Below are positions 1 to 8,282 of a stretch of 64,000 nucleotides of DNA, one piece after another. The notes under the pieces were generated by a model. The model did no database searches. It was not told where the DNA came from and saw only the letters and a list, made by a program, of their open reading frames with translations. Origin of the DNA: Mycetocola lacteus (GTDB lineage: Bacteria; Actinomycetota; Actinomycetes; Actinomycetales; Microbacteriaceae); the NCBI RefSeq assembly GCF_003667575.1, contig NZ_RCUY01000005.1, positions 248,001 to 312,000 of the forward strand, written 5' to 3'. Both the position numbers and the translations under genes were made by a program. Every line of letters begins with the position of its first letter. Position 1 is the stretch's first letter.

Positions 1-1277
1 GCTTCTCCCCCTCCCGTACCCTCGCCCTGGCGGCCTCCCTCGCCGGGATCACCCTGCTCGCGGGCTGCTCGGCCGCCGCGACCCCGGATGCCTCGGCCTC
101 GACCACCCCGGTGGCCGATGTGACGATCGTCTCGGGCCAGTCGGCCCAGAACGGCGACCTGCTGCGCGGAATCTTCGACCGCTACAACGCCTCCGCCAGC
201 ACCGCCAAGGTCACCCTGAACCTCACCGCCGACTCCGATGTGGACACCGCGCAGAAGGCGCTGGTGGATATCGCCGCCGGCCACGGCCCCGACGCCGTGC
301 GCGTCACCAATGCGACCTACCAGACCCTGATCGACGCCGGGGTAGCCCAGCCCGCCGACGCCTGCCTCGCCGCCGAATCCGGACTCAATAAGGACCTTAT
401 TTCGGGAATCACCGTCAATAAGCACGTCTATCAGGTGCCCTGGTACGTGACCCCCAACGCGCTGTTCTACAACGCCAAGCTGTTCACCCAGGCGGGCCTG
501 GACCCCAACACCCCGCCCACCACGCTGGCCGAGTTCCACGCCGCGGCGAAGGCCATCGCGGCCACCGGCGCGGCCGGCGGCACCGCCTACTTCGGCAACG
601 ACTTCAACTTCCAGTCCTACCTCGCCTCGCTCGGGTCCCAGGTCTACACCCCGGCCTCCAAGAAGCTCACCGTGGACACCCCGGCCGCGGCCAGCGTGTT
701 TGACACCTTCGCGGCCATGGCCAAGGATGGCAGCTCGCCGGTCTACACCAACTTCTTCGCCGACGCCAACGAGGCCTTCGCCTCGGGCAAGCTGGGCATG
801 ATCGTCACCTCGGCCTCGGGCTACCCGGCGCTCAAGGCCAACGGCAACGCCGACATCCGCATCGCCCCGGTCCCCGCGGCCGACGGCGGCAAGGCCGTGG
901 CCACCACCTCGACCAACGGCTTCGTGATCACCACCAAGGATCCCTCCCGCCAGAAGGCCGTCTGCACCGCGCTGCGGAGCCTGCTGACCCCCGAGTCGGT
1001 CACCGAGACCGTGACCAAGACCGCGACCATCCCGCTGCTGACCAGCACCATCACCGACCCCAAGCAGCTCGCCCCGGTCTATGCGGCCAACCCCGGCTGG
1101 GCCGCCGTGCGCGACCAGAAGACCGTGCCGTGGATCTCGCTGCCCGGCACCGCCAACGCCGAGTACTCCAAGCTTTACACCGACACCCAGCTCAAGGTGC
1201 TCCGCGGCGATCAGGATGGCAAGGCCGCGGCCAAGGACCTGCAGACCCAGACCGAGCAGATTCTGGCGGCCCGCTAG
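1..1277 (+). CDS. ABC transporter extracellular solute-binding lipoprotein (5' end outside window)
   Basis: Family 1 (UgpB/MalE-like) sugar-type binding protein that captures substrate outside the membrane for an ABC importer. The frame is open from base 3 with no start in the window, so the first residues are missing; 424 codons remain. A signal-peptide core ends in the lipobox LLAGC (Cys codon at 66-68), so it is a lipoprotein. Typical binding-protein segments follow, such as QVPWYVTPNALFYNAKLF and ASGKLGMIVTSASGYPAL. Its stop shares a G with the GTG of the ATPase gene. No permease lies downstream, so the permeases must be upstream or elsewhere. The phosphatases downstream hint at a phosphorylated sugar or glycerol phosphodiester substrate; that is inference. 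Confidence 0.85.
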   Translation, partial: FSPSRTLALAASLAGITLLAGCSAAATPDASASTTPVADVTIVSGQSAQNGDLLRGIFDRYNASASTAKVTLNLTADSDVDTAQKALVDIAAGHGPDAVRVTNATYQTLIDAGVAQPADACLAAESGLNKDLISGITVNKHVYQVPWYVTPNALFYNAKLFTQAGLDPNTPPTTLAEFHAAAKAIAATGAAGGTAYFGNDFNFQSYLASLGSQVYTPASKKLTVDTPAAASVFDTFAAMAKDGSSPVYTNFFADANEAFASGKLGMIVTSASGYPALKANGNADIRIAPVPAADGGKAVATTSTNGFVITTKDPSRQKAVCTALRSLLTPESVTETVTKTATIPLLTSTITDPKQLAPVYAANPGWAAVRDQKTVPWISLPGTANAEYSKLYTDTQLKVLRGDQDGKAAAKDLQTQTEQILAAR

Positions 1278-2311
1278 TGAGCGCCCCGGTTCACATCCGC
1301 GCGGTCGAGAAGACCTTCGAGGGGGCAAAGCGCGCATCCACCCGCATCCTGAATGAGGTGACGCTCACGGCCCCGGCCGGTCAGATCACCACGATCCTCG
1401 GCGAGTCCGGCTGCGGCAAGACCACCCTGCTGCGCATCGTCGCGGGTCTGGAAACCGCGACCGGCGGCAGCGTACACATCGGCGAGCGCGACGTCACCTC
1501 GGTGCATCCCTCCCGCCGCGGAGTGGCGATGGTGTTCCAGAACTACGGGCTCTACCCGGCGAAGACCGTGGCCAAGAACATCGAGTTCCCGCTCAAGATG
1601 TCCGGGTTGTCCATCCCGGAACGGCACACCCGATCGCTGGCCGCGGCGAGGCTGCTGCACATCGATCACGTGATGGATCGCCTGCCCGCCCAGCTCTCCG
1701 GAGGCCAGCGCCAGCGCGTGGGAATCGCCCGCGCGCTGGCCCGCGACCCCGAAATCCTGCTGATGGATGAACCCCTGTCCAACCTCGATGCGCAGCTGCG
1801 AATCGAGATGCGAGCCGAGCTGGTCTCCATGCAGCGACGGATAGGCTCAACCATGCTCTACGTCACCCACGATCAAACCGAAGCCATGACCATGTCTGAC
1901 CGCGTGGTTGTGATGCGCGGCGGTCGGATCGAACAGCAGGGAACCCCCGAGGAAGTTTTCCGAGTGCCGGAAACCACCTATGTGGCCGCGTTCCTGGGCA
2001 ACATGAACCTCGCCCCGGCACCCGCATCGGAAACCGGTGCCGGGGCGGGCATCACGCTCGGAGTGCGCCCCGAGCACTTCCTCCCCGCCGACCGGGTGAC
2101 CGCCGAATCCGGGGACCTGCGCATCGAGGGACGGGTCGAGTTTGCCGAGCTACTGGGCACCGACCGCATCCTGCACCTGCGCGCCGGGGACACCCTCTGG
2201 CGTGCCCGGGTGGATGCGGCTCTGCCCGTCCACGAGCACACGACGGTGGTGGCCCGCGCCGCCAATATCCACCGGTTCGACACCGCGAGCGGGGTGCGCC
2301 GTGCAGCCTAG
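1277..2311 (+). CDS. Sugar ABC transporter ATP-binding protein (UgpC/MsmX type)
   Basis: Cytoplasmic ATPase that powers import for the preceding binding protein. The GTG at 1277 overlaps the upstream TAG by one base, giving 344 residues, close to the usual 350-370. Walker A is GESGCGKT; the signature is LSGGQRQRVGIARAL followed by Walker B EILLMDEPLSNLDA, and the H-loop reads YVTHDQTEA. A C-terminal TOBE/OB-type regulatory region (about residues 240-340) marks the MalK/UgpC branch, whose ATPases often serve several sugar permeases. The open frame extends further upstream, but that part overlaps the binding-protein gene in another frame and was rejected as coding. The end overlaps the HAD gene by 11 bases, so the genes are translationally coupled. 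Confidence 0.9.
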   Translation: MSAPVHIRAVEKTFEGAKRASTRILNEVTLTAPAGQITTILGESGCGKTTLLRIVAGLETATGGSVHIGERDVTSVHPSRRGVAMVFQNYGLYPAKTVAKNIEFPLKMSGLSIPERHTRSLAAARLLHIDHVMDRLPAQLSGGQRQRVGIARALARDPEILLMDEPLSNLDAQLRIEMRAELVSMQRRIGSTMLYVTHDQTEAMTMSDRVVVMRGGRIEQQGTPEEVFRVPETTYVAAFLGNMNLAPAPASETGAGAGITLGVRPEHFLPADRVTAESGDLRIEGRVEFAELLGTDRILHLRAGDTLWRARVDAALPVHEHTTVVARAANIHRFDTASGVRRAA

Positions 2312-3158
2312 TAATCCCCCGTTCCCGCTGCTGGTCAGCGACCTGGATGGCACCCTTCTCACCAACCAGAAAACAGTCTCCCCGGAGACCATCGCCGCAC
2401 TGGTTCTCGCCCGCGAGCACGGCATGTCCCTGGCGATCGCCTCGGCCCGGCCGTTTCGGATGATCCAGGCGGTCATCGATCCCGAGGCCCTGGCGCTCTT
2501 TGACGCGGTCATCGTGTCCAATGGGGCGGCGATTTTCTCCTCCGACGGAACCCACGTTCTGCACGAGGATGCGCTGGCACCGGAGGAACTCGCGGTACTG
2601 ATCACCCACCTGAGGGCGCTGTATCCAGATGCCGGATTTGGCTGGGAGTCGGGCACCGCGTTTGGGAGCGACCGGCGCCTGCTGGATCTCACCGCACGCG
2701 GAGGGGTGCTGCGTGACCCGCACCCCGACCGGCTGAGCGATCTCCCCACGACCTCCGCCCACCAGCTGGTCCTGGCTCCGGGCGAGGGGGTTCCGCGGGA
2801 TCTGATCGCGGCAATCCGCCGGGAGATTGGCGACACCTATGCGGTGACCGACTCGCTCGGCGGCGTGGTGGAGATCTCCCCGGCCCGGGTCACCAAGGCC
2901 GATGCTGCCACCGTCTGGGCCGAATCCCTCGGTCACTCCCTCGCCCAGGTTGTGGCCTTTGGCGACGAACACAACGACCTGCCCCTGCTGCGTGCGGCGG
3001 GCCTGGGCATCGCGATGGGGAACGCCTCGGACGAGGTCCGGCAGGCGGCCGATCGCGCCACCGCCACCAACACCGATCACGGTGTCGCCCGCGCCCTGCG
3101 TACGCTCCTGGGCTTCGATGAGGCCACCCCGCTCCCCCGTTTCGAAAAGAATTCATGA
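2301..3158 (+). CDS. HAD-superfamily Cof-type phosphatase
   Basis: Predicted cytoplasmic sugar-phosphate phosphatase of the Cof/HAD-IIB group. The GTG at 2301 lies inside the end of the ATPase gene and gives 285 residues, normal for the family. Motif I is VSDLDGTLL (nucleophile Asp then acid/base Asp). Motif II is a Ser/Thr in IVSNGA. The Lys of motif III is in ARVTKADA, and motif IV is FGDEHNDLPLL, with GIAMGNASDEV just after, all in the expected order. Co-transcription with a sugar-type ABC importer and a metallophosphoesterase suggests that it dephosphorylates an imported or derived phosphometabolite; the substrate is not readable from sequence. Confidence 0.85.
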   Translation: MQPSNPPFPLLVSDLDGTLLTNQKTVSPETIAALVLAREHGMSLAIASARPFRMIQAVIDPEALALFDAVIVSNGAAIFSSDGTHVLHEDALAPEELAVLITHLRALYPDAGFGWESGTAFGSDRRLLDLTARGGVLRDPHPDRLSDLPTTSAHQLVLAPGEGVPRDLIAAIRREIGDTYAVTDSLGGVVEISPARVTKADAATVWAESLGHSLAQVVAFGDEHNDLPLLRAAGLGIAMGNASDEVRQAADRATATNTDHGVARALRTLLGFDEATPLPRFEKNS

Positions 3159-3991
3159 CCTCCCGTACCCTGTTTCACGTTTCCGATCCGCACCTCGGCC
3201 ACTCCGGCGGCGACCAGCGCGCCCACGCGGCTGAAACCGCCTGGGCCCACCTGCATGCGTCGGTCGCACGCGAGCGTCCCGACCTGGTGATCATCACCGG
3301 TGATCTGGTGGTGGATGACCCGGATGATCCCACCGACCGTGCCCTGGCCCACGCGCGCATCACCGCCCTCGACGCCCCGGTACTGGTGGTCCCGGGCAAC
3401 CACGATGTGGGCGATCATGCTCACCGCGCGGGACTGCCCGCCGACTGGCACGGAACCCTGGTGTCCGAGGCCCGGGTGCTCACCTGGGAAGCCCAGTGGG
3501 GACCCTCATTTTGGCTGCGCGAGCTCGATGGCTGGGTGTTGCTGGGCATCAACGCGCAGATTCTTGGGTCGGGCCTGCCTGCCGAGCAGCGGCAGTGGGA
3601 GTGGCTGGAGCGGGAGGCGCTACCCGCGGTGGCCGGGCGGCAGCTGCTGGTGTTCAGCCATGAATCGCTGGATGCACGCCCCGAAACCGACGGCGAATCC
3701 GACAGTTGGATGGCGATTCCCTCGGCCGCCTCGGCCCGGTTGGAGGCGCTCCTTGCCCCGCATCGACCGGTCGCCGTGTGTGCCGGCCACACCCATCGCC
3801 ACCTGGACTGGCGGGTATCCGATATTCGCGGGATCACCGCTCCCAGCCTCACCGGGGCGATTCCCGAACGGTCGGATATGACCGCGGCGCTCGGGGATCA
3901 GCGGCCGGGCTGGCTGCGCTATACGCTGGAGAACGGTGCCCTGCGCGTGGACCAGGAGGTTCCCACGCTCATGCCCACCGGCGCAGCGTGA
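3155..3991 (+). CDS. Calcineurin-like metallophosphoesterase
   Basis: Cytoplasmic binuclear-metal phosphoesterase of 278 residues; no signal peptide. The metal-binding blocks are complete: SDPHLGH (D-x-H), ITGDLVVDD (GD), VPGNHDVG (GNH[DE]), FSHE and AGHTHRH (G-H-x-H). The layout matches CpdA/GlpQ-like class III phosphodiesterases rather than protein phosphatases. The ATG overlaps the stop of the HAD gene (ATGA). The pairing of two phosphatases with one ABC system suggests a route in which a phosphodiester is taken up, hydrolysed here and then dephosphorylated; this is inference from context. The next 170 bases (3992-4164) show no gene. Confidence 0.85.
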   Translation: MTSRTLFHVSDPHLGHSGGDQRAHAAETAWAHLHASVARERPDLVIITGDLVVDDPDDPTDRALAHARITALDAPVLVVPGNHDVGDHAHRAGLPADWHGTLVSEARVLTWEAQWGPSFWLRELDGWVLLGINAQILGSGLPAEQRQWEWLEREALPAVAGRQLLVFSHESLDARPETDGESDSWMAIPSAASARLEALLAPHRPVAVCAGHTHRHLDWRVSDIRGITAPSLTGAIPERSDMTAALGDQRPGWLRYTLENGALRVDQEVPTLMPTGAA

Positions 3992-4164
3992 ATACCCCGG
4001 CTCGGAGCACCGCTCAACCAGGTTCGGCCCCAGCGCAGTTCAATTCAACCCGGCGCAACCCGTCGCACCCACAGCCAGCCCCTCATCTCGACCACGATGC
4101 CCTCCCGCACCAGAACGACCGTCCAGACGACCCACCGGATCGTCCCAACCGAACCGAGGTTCCC

Positions 4165-4719
4165 ATGACCAGCACCCGCCCCGCCCTTCACGCCTCGGCC
4201 CTGGCGATCCTCGCCGACCCGAGTACCGCGCGCACCTCGGATGCCGCGGCCCATGCCGATTTCGCCGCGTATCTCGCCTTGGATCCGGCACCGCTGCTGC
4301 GCGAGGACGGCCCCAGCCACATCACCGGCTCCTGCTTCGTCTTCAGCCCCGACCGCACCCAGACCCTGCTGGTGTTCCACACCAAGGGACAGTTCTGGGT
4401 ACAGCCCGGCGGCCACCTCGACGACGGAGACGCCTCACTCCAGGCCGCCGCGCTGCGTGAACTCACCGAGGAAACCGGCACCACCCCGGATCCCGACACC
4501 CCGGTACTCGGCTATGACCTCGACCATCATGAGCTCTCCTCCCGGTTCGGGGTGTGCCGCTCGCACCTGGACATCGGGGTCGCGGTCACCGTGGATCCCG
4601 CTGCCACCCTGGCGGTGAGCGACGAGTCGGAGGACCTGCGCTGGTGGCCGGTGGACGCGCTGCCCGAGAACTCGGCCCCCTCGATCCCCCGGCGCATCGC
4701 CGGATTCCTCGGCCTCTAA
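4165..4719 (+). CDS. NUDIX hydrolase
   Basis: Cytoplasmic hydrolase of a nucleoside diphosphate linked to another moiety; 184 residues. The Nudix box G-x5-E-x7-REUxEExGU is recognisable from GHLDDGD through RELTEETGT, but the first Glu of the box is Asp here; the metal-binding REx2EE core is intact. Start: the open frame continues upstream in phase, but codons before 4165 run through Thr/Pro-rich low-complexity sequence and the metallophosphoesterase end, so I chose the ATG at 4165, which opens MTSTRPALHASALAIL. N-terminal helix, then a compact Nudix fold ending RRIAGFLGL. The substrate cannot be told. Confidence 0.8.
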   Translation: MTSTRPALHASALAILADPSTARTSDAAAHADFAAYLALDPAPLLREDGPSHITGSCFVFSPDRTQTLLVFHTKGQFWVQPGGHLDDGDASLQAAALRELTEETGTTPDPDTPVLGYDLDHHELSSRFGVCRSHLDIGVAVTVDPAATLAVSDESEDLRWWPVDALPENSAPSIPRRIAGFLGL

Positions 4720-4826
4720 CCCCACCGCCTCCCCGCCCCAACCGCCGCATTTCTCGCGCCCCACCCCCGATACCGGCGATCCCCCGCCGACTCCGACCCC
4801 GCCGCCCCACCACCTCAGATAAGCAC

Positions 4827-4864
4827 GGTGCCCTAGGCCCCCACCGCACGAAAGATAGGGCACC
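4827..4864. terminator. Hairpin after the NUDIX gene
   Basis: Perfect 9-bp arms GGTGCCCTA (4827-4835) and TAGGGCACC (4856-4864) around a 20-base loop. There is no T-tract, so it may be a weak terminator or a protein-binding inverted repeat. Apart from this and the ribosome site at 4941, I see nothing in 4720-4953. Confidence 0.4.
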
Positions 4865-4953
4865 TGCCCGAGGCAACACCCCCACCTCAGCGCGGATGCT
4901 TGAGTTATCGCCGGAAGATCCCCCTTCCGGCGGTCATTCAAGGAGGACACATC

Positions 4954-5118
4954 ATGTTTGGGCAGTGGGAATTCGGTTCATCTGAGGCCCGACGCTTCCA
5001 GGAGCGCCAGCTCATCATTCGGCTCGAGCGCGAGCGGGTGGTGCAGGAACGACGTGCGGCACAGCGTCGAACACGTGCCGCGGACGGGACCACCCCCACC
5101 GCCTGCGGTGAGCACTAG
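4954..5118 (+). CDS. Small basic coiled-coil hypothetical protein
   Basis: Encodes 54 residues starting MFGQWEFG, followed by a strongly charged Arg/Glu/Gln helix and a short Thr/Pro tail. I do not recognise the family. The case for a real gene is the ribosome site: AAGGAGGACAC at 4940-4950 lies at ideal distance from the ATG at 4954. An in-frame upstream ATG at 4900 lacks such a site. It ends 58 bases before the LuxR-type regulator on the same strand, so the two may be co-transcribed. The helical stretch could bind nucleic acid or dimerise; that is speculation. Confidence 0.5.
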   Translation: MFGQWEFGSSEARRFQERQLIIRLERERVVQERRAAQRRTRAADGTTPTACGEH

Positions 5119-5176
5119 GCCCGCGCCCGGGCGCTCCCGCTATCTTGCCCGGCCCGAGTCGTGGCACGATAGTGAG

Positions 5177-8152
5177 GTGAGCGTACCCGCAACCAGTGCG
5201 CGCCTGATCGGCCGCGGCGCAGACCTCGCGCTCCTGCGCGAGCTCTTTGCCGAGGCCGCCGCCGGAGACACCCGCACCGTCGTGGTGGGCGGGGAGGCGG
5301 GAATCGGGAAGACCCGGCTGCTGACCGAGTTCATCAACGAGGTGCGTCCGGGTGCCCTGGTGCTGCGCGGACAGGCGGTGGATCAGGGCTCGGTGCCCGC
5401 ACCGTATTCCCCGATCACCGGCCTGCTCAAGTCTTTGCGCTCCCAGTGCGGACCCGACGCGATACGTGATGCCGCCGGTTCCGGACTCGACACCCTGGCC
5501 TCGCTGCTGCCCTCGCTGGGTCCGGTGGCCAGTGCGCCCGAGGACTCCTACGATCACGATGCGCGCGGCGCCGGCCGTCTGCACGAAACCCTCACGCTGA
5601 TGTTCGAGACGCTCTCGCTGGATCGTCCCCTGGTGCTCGTGGTGGAGGATCTGCACTGGGCCGATGGGGCCACCCTGCAACTGCTGGGGTTCCTGGTGCG
5701 CGCCCTGGTGCACGACCGGATCTTGCTTCTACTGAGCTACCGCAGCGACGATGTGCCGCGCGGACACCCGCTGCGCGCCTTCCTCGGCGAGCTGGACCGC
5801 ACCCGCCGCATCCAGCGTCATGAGCTCACCCGGCTCTCCCTGGATCAGGTGGGTGAACAGGTCGTGGGTATCCTCGGCACGACCCCCGATCGCGGCGACC
5901 TGGAGCGCGTCTACGAGCGCTCCGAGGGCGTGCCGTTTTTTGTCGAGGAGCTGGTCGGCATCGCCGAAACCGGCACCGCCGAGGACCTGCCCGACACCCT
6001 GCGCGCGCTGCTCCTGGGCCGCTACGATCGACTCGACCCGACGACCCAGCTCCTGCTGCGGGTACTCTCGGTGGGCGGCGTGCGGGTAGATCACCGCCTG
6101 GTGAGCGCCGTGTTCGAGGGTGGGGCGGATGCCCTGGATGCCGCCGCCCGCGAGGCCGTCGGGGCCAACGTGCTGGTGGCCGATGAGCGCTACTACACCT
6201 TCCGGCACGCGCTCGTGCGCGAGGCCATCTACGCCGACCTGCTGCCGGGTGAGCGGATCCGCTTCCACACGGCGTTTGCCGAGGCGATCGAGGCGCTGGG
6301 CACCGAGGTCACGGCCTGGGCCGAGGTGTCCAACCACTGGATGTCCGCCCGAAACTTTCCGCGCGCCTTCCCGGCGACCAAGCGGGCGATGGATAACGCC
6401 TACACGGCCTCGGGATACGTGGCCGTGGCCCAGTTTGGCGAGCGGCTGCTGGAGCTGTGGGACGGGGTGGAGGATCCCGAAACCGGGGCCGATATCTCAC
6501 GCCTGGAACTGATGTATCAAACCGCCTGCGCGCTGAATGACGCGGGCGATCTGGAGCGTTCGGCGGTCCTGGTGGACCATGCCCTGAACGATCCCACCAT
6601 CCCCTCCGACACCCTGCGCGCCAAGCTCCTGCGCACCCACTCCCAGCACCTGTCCCGGCTCGGACGTCCGGGCACCCGGGCACCGCTTGAGGAGGCGCTG
6701 TCGCTGCTGCCGGCGGGAACCGAACCCCGGCTGCACGCCCTGGTTCTCAACGATCTGGCCGGCGAGGAACTCAGCGCGGGCAACCTGGACCGGGCGCGCG
6801 ACTATGCCGAGCGCGCGATCGCCTCGGCCACCGAGGCCGGTTCACCGTATGCGCTGTCGGCGGCCGCCGGCTACGCGGGGACGGCCCGGGTCATGTGCGG
6901 CGACATCGAGGAGGGGCTTGCCCTGTTTGCCCGCGCCGAGGAGGTCGCCGCCGGCGATGCCGAGACGCTGCTGCGCTACCGGGTGGCGGCGTCCGACGTG
7001 CACTTCCGGCTGGGACACTATGCGCTCTCCACCGAGCTTGCCCTCGCCGGGGTGCGCGATGCCAAGGCCGTGGGAATGGAGCGCAGCTCGGGCCTGGTCC
7101 TGGCGTCTAACGCGGTGGATCCGCTGCTGGCCATGGGGCTGTGGGACGAGGCGCACACCATCATCGAGGACACCCTGGCACTGCGCCCGGCGCTGGCCTA
7201 CTCGGTGTATCTGCGCACCTCAAAGATCCTGCTGGTGCTGTGGCGCGGCGACCCCGAGCGTGCAGCCACGCTGCTGGCACGCTGGCGACCCCAGCTGGAT
7301 CTGATCGGCAGCCAGGAGCTGCACTCGCGCATTACGGTGGCCGCGGCAATCGCCCAGGTGTCGCTGTCCACCGGGGATCTGCGCGAGGCCTGGGCCAGCC
7401 TGGACGTGCTGCGGGATGCGCGGCATCGCCCGATCCCCGGCTACGATCTCCCCCTCCTTCCCATCGCCGCCCGGGTATTGGCCTGCATTCGGGAGGAGCT
7501 GCGTCAGCGCGCCGAACACGGGGTTTCGCTGAACCCGCATCGCATCCTGCCCGAGGGCATCACCGAGGCCGAACTAGATCGTCAGGAACGGGCGTGGCGC
7601 ACGCTGCTGCCCGCCTACGAGTCCTGGCCCACCGCGACGTTTTGGGCCACCGCGTTTGAGGCGGAGCTGGGTGAGCCCGGCGGCACCGGGGAGAACGTGG
7701 CCGCCTGGCGAGCCCTGGTTGCGGCCACCGATTCGCCGGCCGCGCCCGCCCGCTACCTGCCCTATGCGCAGCTGCGCCTGGGCACGGTACTGCTGGAACA
7801 CGGCGACCGCGCCGGTGCCCAGCAAGCCCTGGATTGCGCCGTCTCCGAGGCCCGGGCGCTCGGTGCTCACATTCTGGAGCAGCACGCACTCGAGTCCGCC
7901 CATCGCGGCGGCCTCGCGGTGGACGGATACACGCGGGTGCGCCGCACCCGGGAAACCGACGAGCTGACCGCGCGCGAACGGCAGGTTCTCACGCTGATCG
8001 CCGAGGGGCTGAACAACCGTCAGATCGGCGAGCGCCTCTTCATCAGCACCAAGACCGCGAGCGTGCACGTCTCGGCGATCCTGCGTAAGCTCGGGGTCGC
8101 CTCGCGGACCGAGGCCGCGGTTCATGCGGGGGCGGCGGGCCTCCTGGGCTAG
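5177..8152 (+). CDS. Large ATP-binding LuxR-family transcriptional regulator (LAL/MalT-like)
   Basis: 991-residue signal-transduction ATPase with a C-terminal DNA-binding head. The N-terminal AAA/STAND module (about residues 8-330) has P-loop GGEAGIGKTRLL and Walker B LVLVVEDLHWAD. The long middle (about 400-900) is alpha-helical repeat-like (TPR type), and residues ~925-985 form the GerE helix-turn-helix (TARERQVLTLIAEGLNNRQI, then STKTASVHVSAILRKLGV). LAL regulators act as inducer-controlled activators when the ATPase switches state. Start: GTG at 5177 (GAGGTGAGC context); the frame is open to 4958, but that extension overlaps the small gene and is unrelated to the family. Possible target: the esterase just downstream. 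Confidence 0.88.
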   Translation: MSVPATSARLIGRGADLALLRELFAEAAAGDTRTVVVGGEAGIGKTRLLTEFINEVRPGALVLRGQAVDQGSVPAPYSPITGLLKSLRSQCGPDAIRDAAGSGLDTLASLLPSLGPVASAPEDSYDHDARGAGRLHETLTLMFETLSLDRPLVLVVEDLHWADGATLQLLGFLVRALVHDRILLLLSYRSDDVPRGHPLRAFLGELDRTRRIQRHELTRLSLDQVGEQVVGILGTTPDRGDLERVYERSEGVPFFVEELVGIAETGTAEDLPDTLRALLLGRYDRLDPTTQLLLRVLSVGGVRVDHRLVSAVFEGGADALDAAAREAVGANVLVADERYYTFRHALVREAIYADLLPGERIRFHTAFAEAIEALGTEVTAWAEVSNHWMSARNFPRAFPATKRAMDNAYTASGYVAVAQFGERLLELWDGVEDPETGADISRLELMYQTACALNDAGDLERSAVLVDHALNDPTIPSDTLRAKLLRTHSQHLSRLGRPGTRAPLEEALSLLPAGTEPRLHALVLNDLAGEELSAGNLDRARDYAERAIASATEAGSPYALSAAAGYAGTARVMCGDIEEGLALFARAEEVAAGDAETLLRYRVAASDVHFRLGHYALSTELALAGVRDAKAVGMERSSGLVLASNAVDPLLAMGLWDEAHTIIEDTLALRPALAYSVYLRTSKILLVLWRGDPERAATLLARWRPQLDLIGSQELHSRITVAAAIAQVSLSTGDLREAWASLDVLRDARHRPIPGYDLPLLPIAARVLACIREELRQRAEHGVSLNPHRILPEGITEAELDRQERAWRTLLPAYESWPTATFWATAFEAELGEPGGTGENVAAWRALVAATDSPAAPARYLPYAQLRLGTVLLEHGDRAGAQQALDCAVSEARALGAHILEQHALESAHRGGLAVDGYTRVRRTRETDELTARERQVLTLIAEGLNNRQIGERLFISTKTASVHVSAILRKLGVASRTEAAVHAGAAGLLG

Positions 8153-8170
8153 CCGACGCCGCCCGGCCCG

Positions 8171-8204
8171 GCAGCGTCCGGCGGGTCACCGCCCCGGACG
8201 CTGC
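8171..8204 (+). terminator. Rho-independent-type hairpin after the LuxR regulator
   Basis: Perfect 11-bp arms GCAGCGTCCGG (8171-8181) and CCGGACGCTGC (8194-8204), 19 bases past the stop. No T-run, as is common in high-GC actinobacteria. Confidence 0.55.
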
Positions 8205-8282
8205 GCGCCTTCCCCCGCCGAGCGGACCCGGGTTCTAAGGTGTAGGTGTTACCCGACCGGCACCACACTTCCGGAGGCACCG

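Noticed and set aside
4900..4953. Longer start for the small protein at 4900
   Set aside because: The strong ribosome site at 4941-4946 would lie inside the gene; ATG 4954 fits it.
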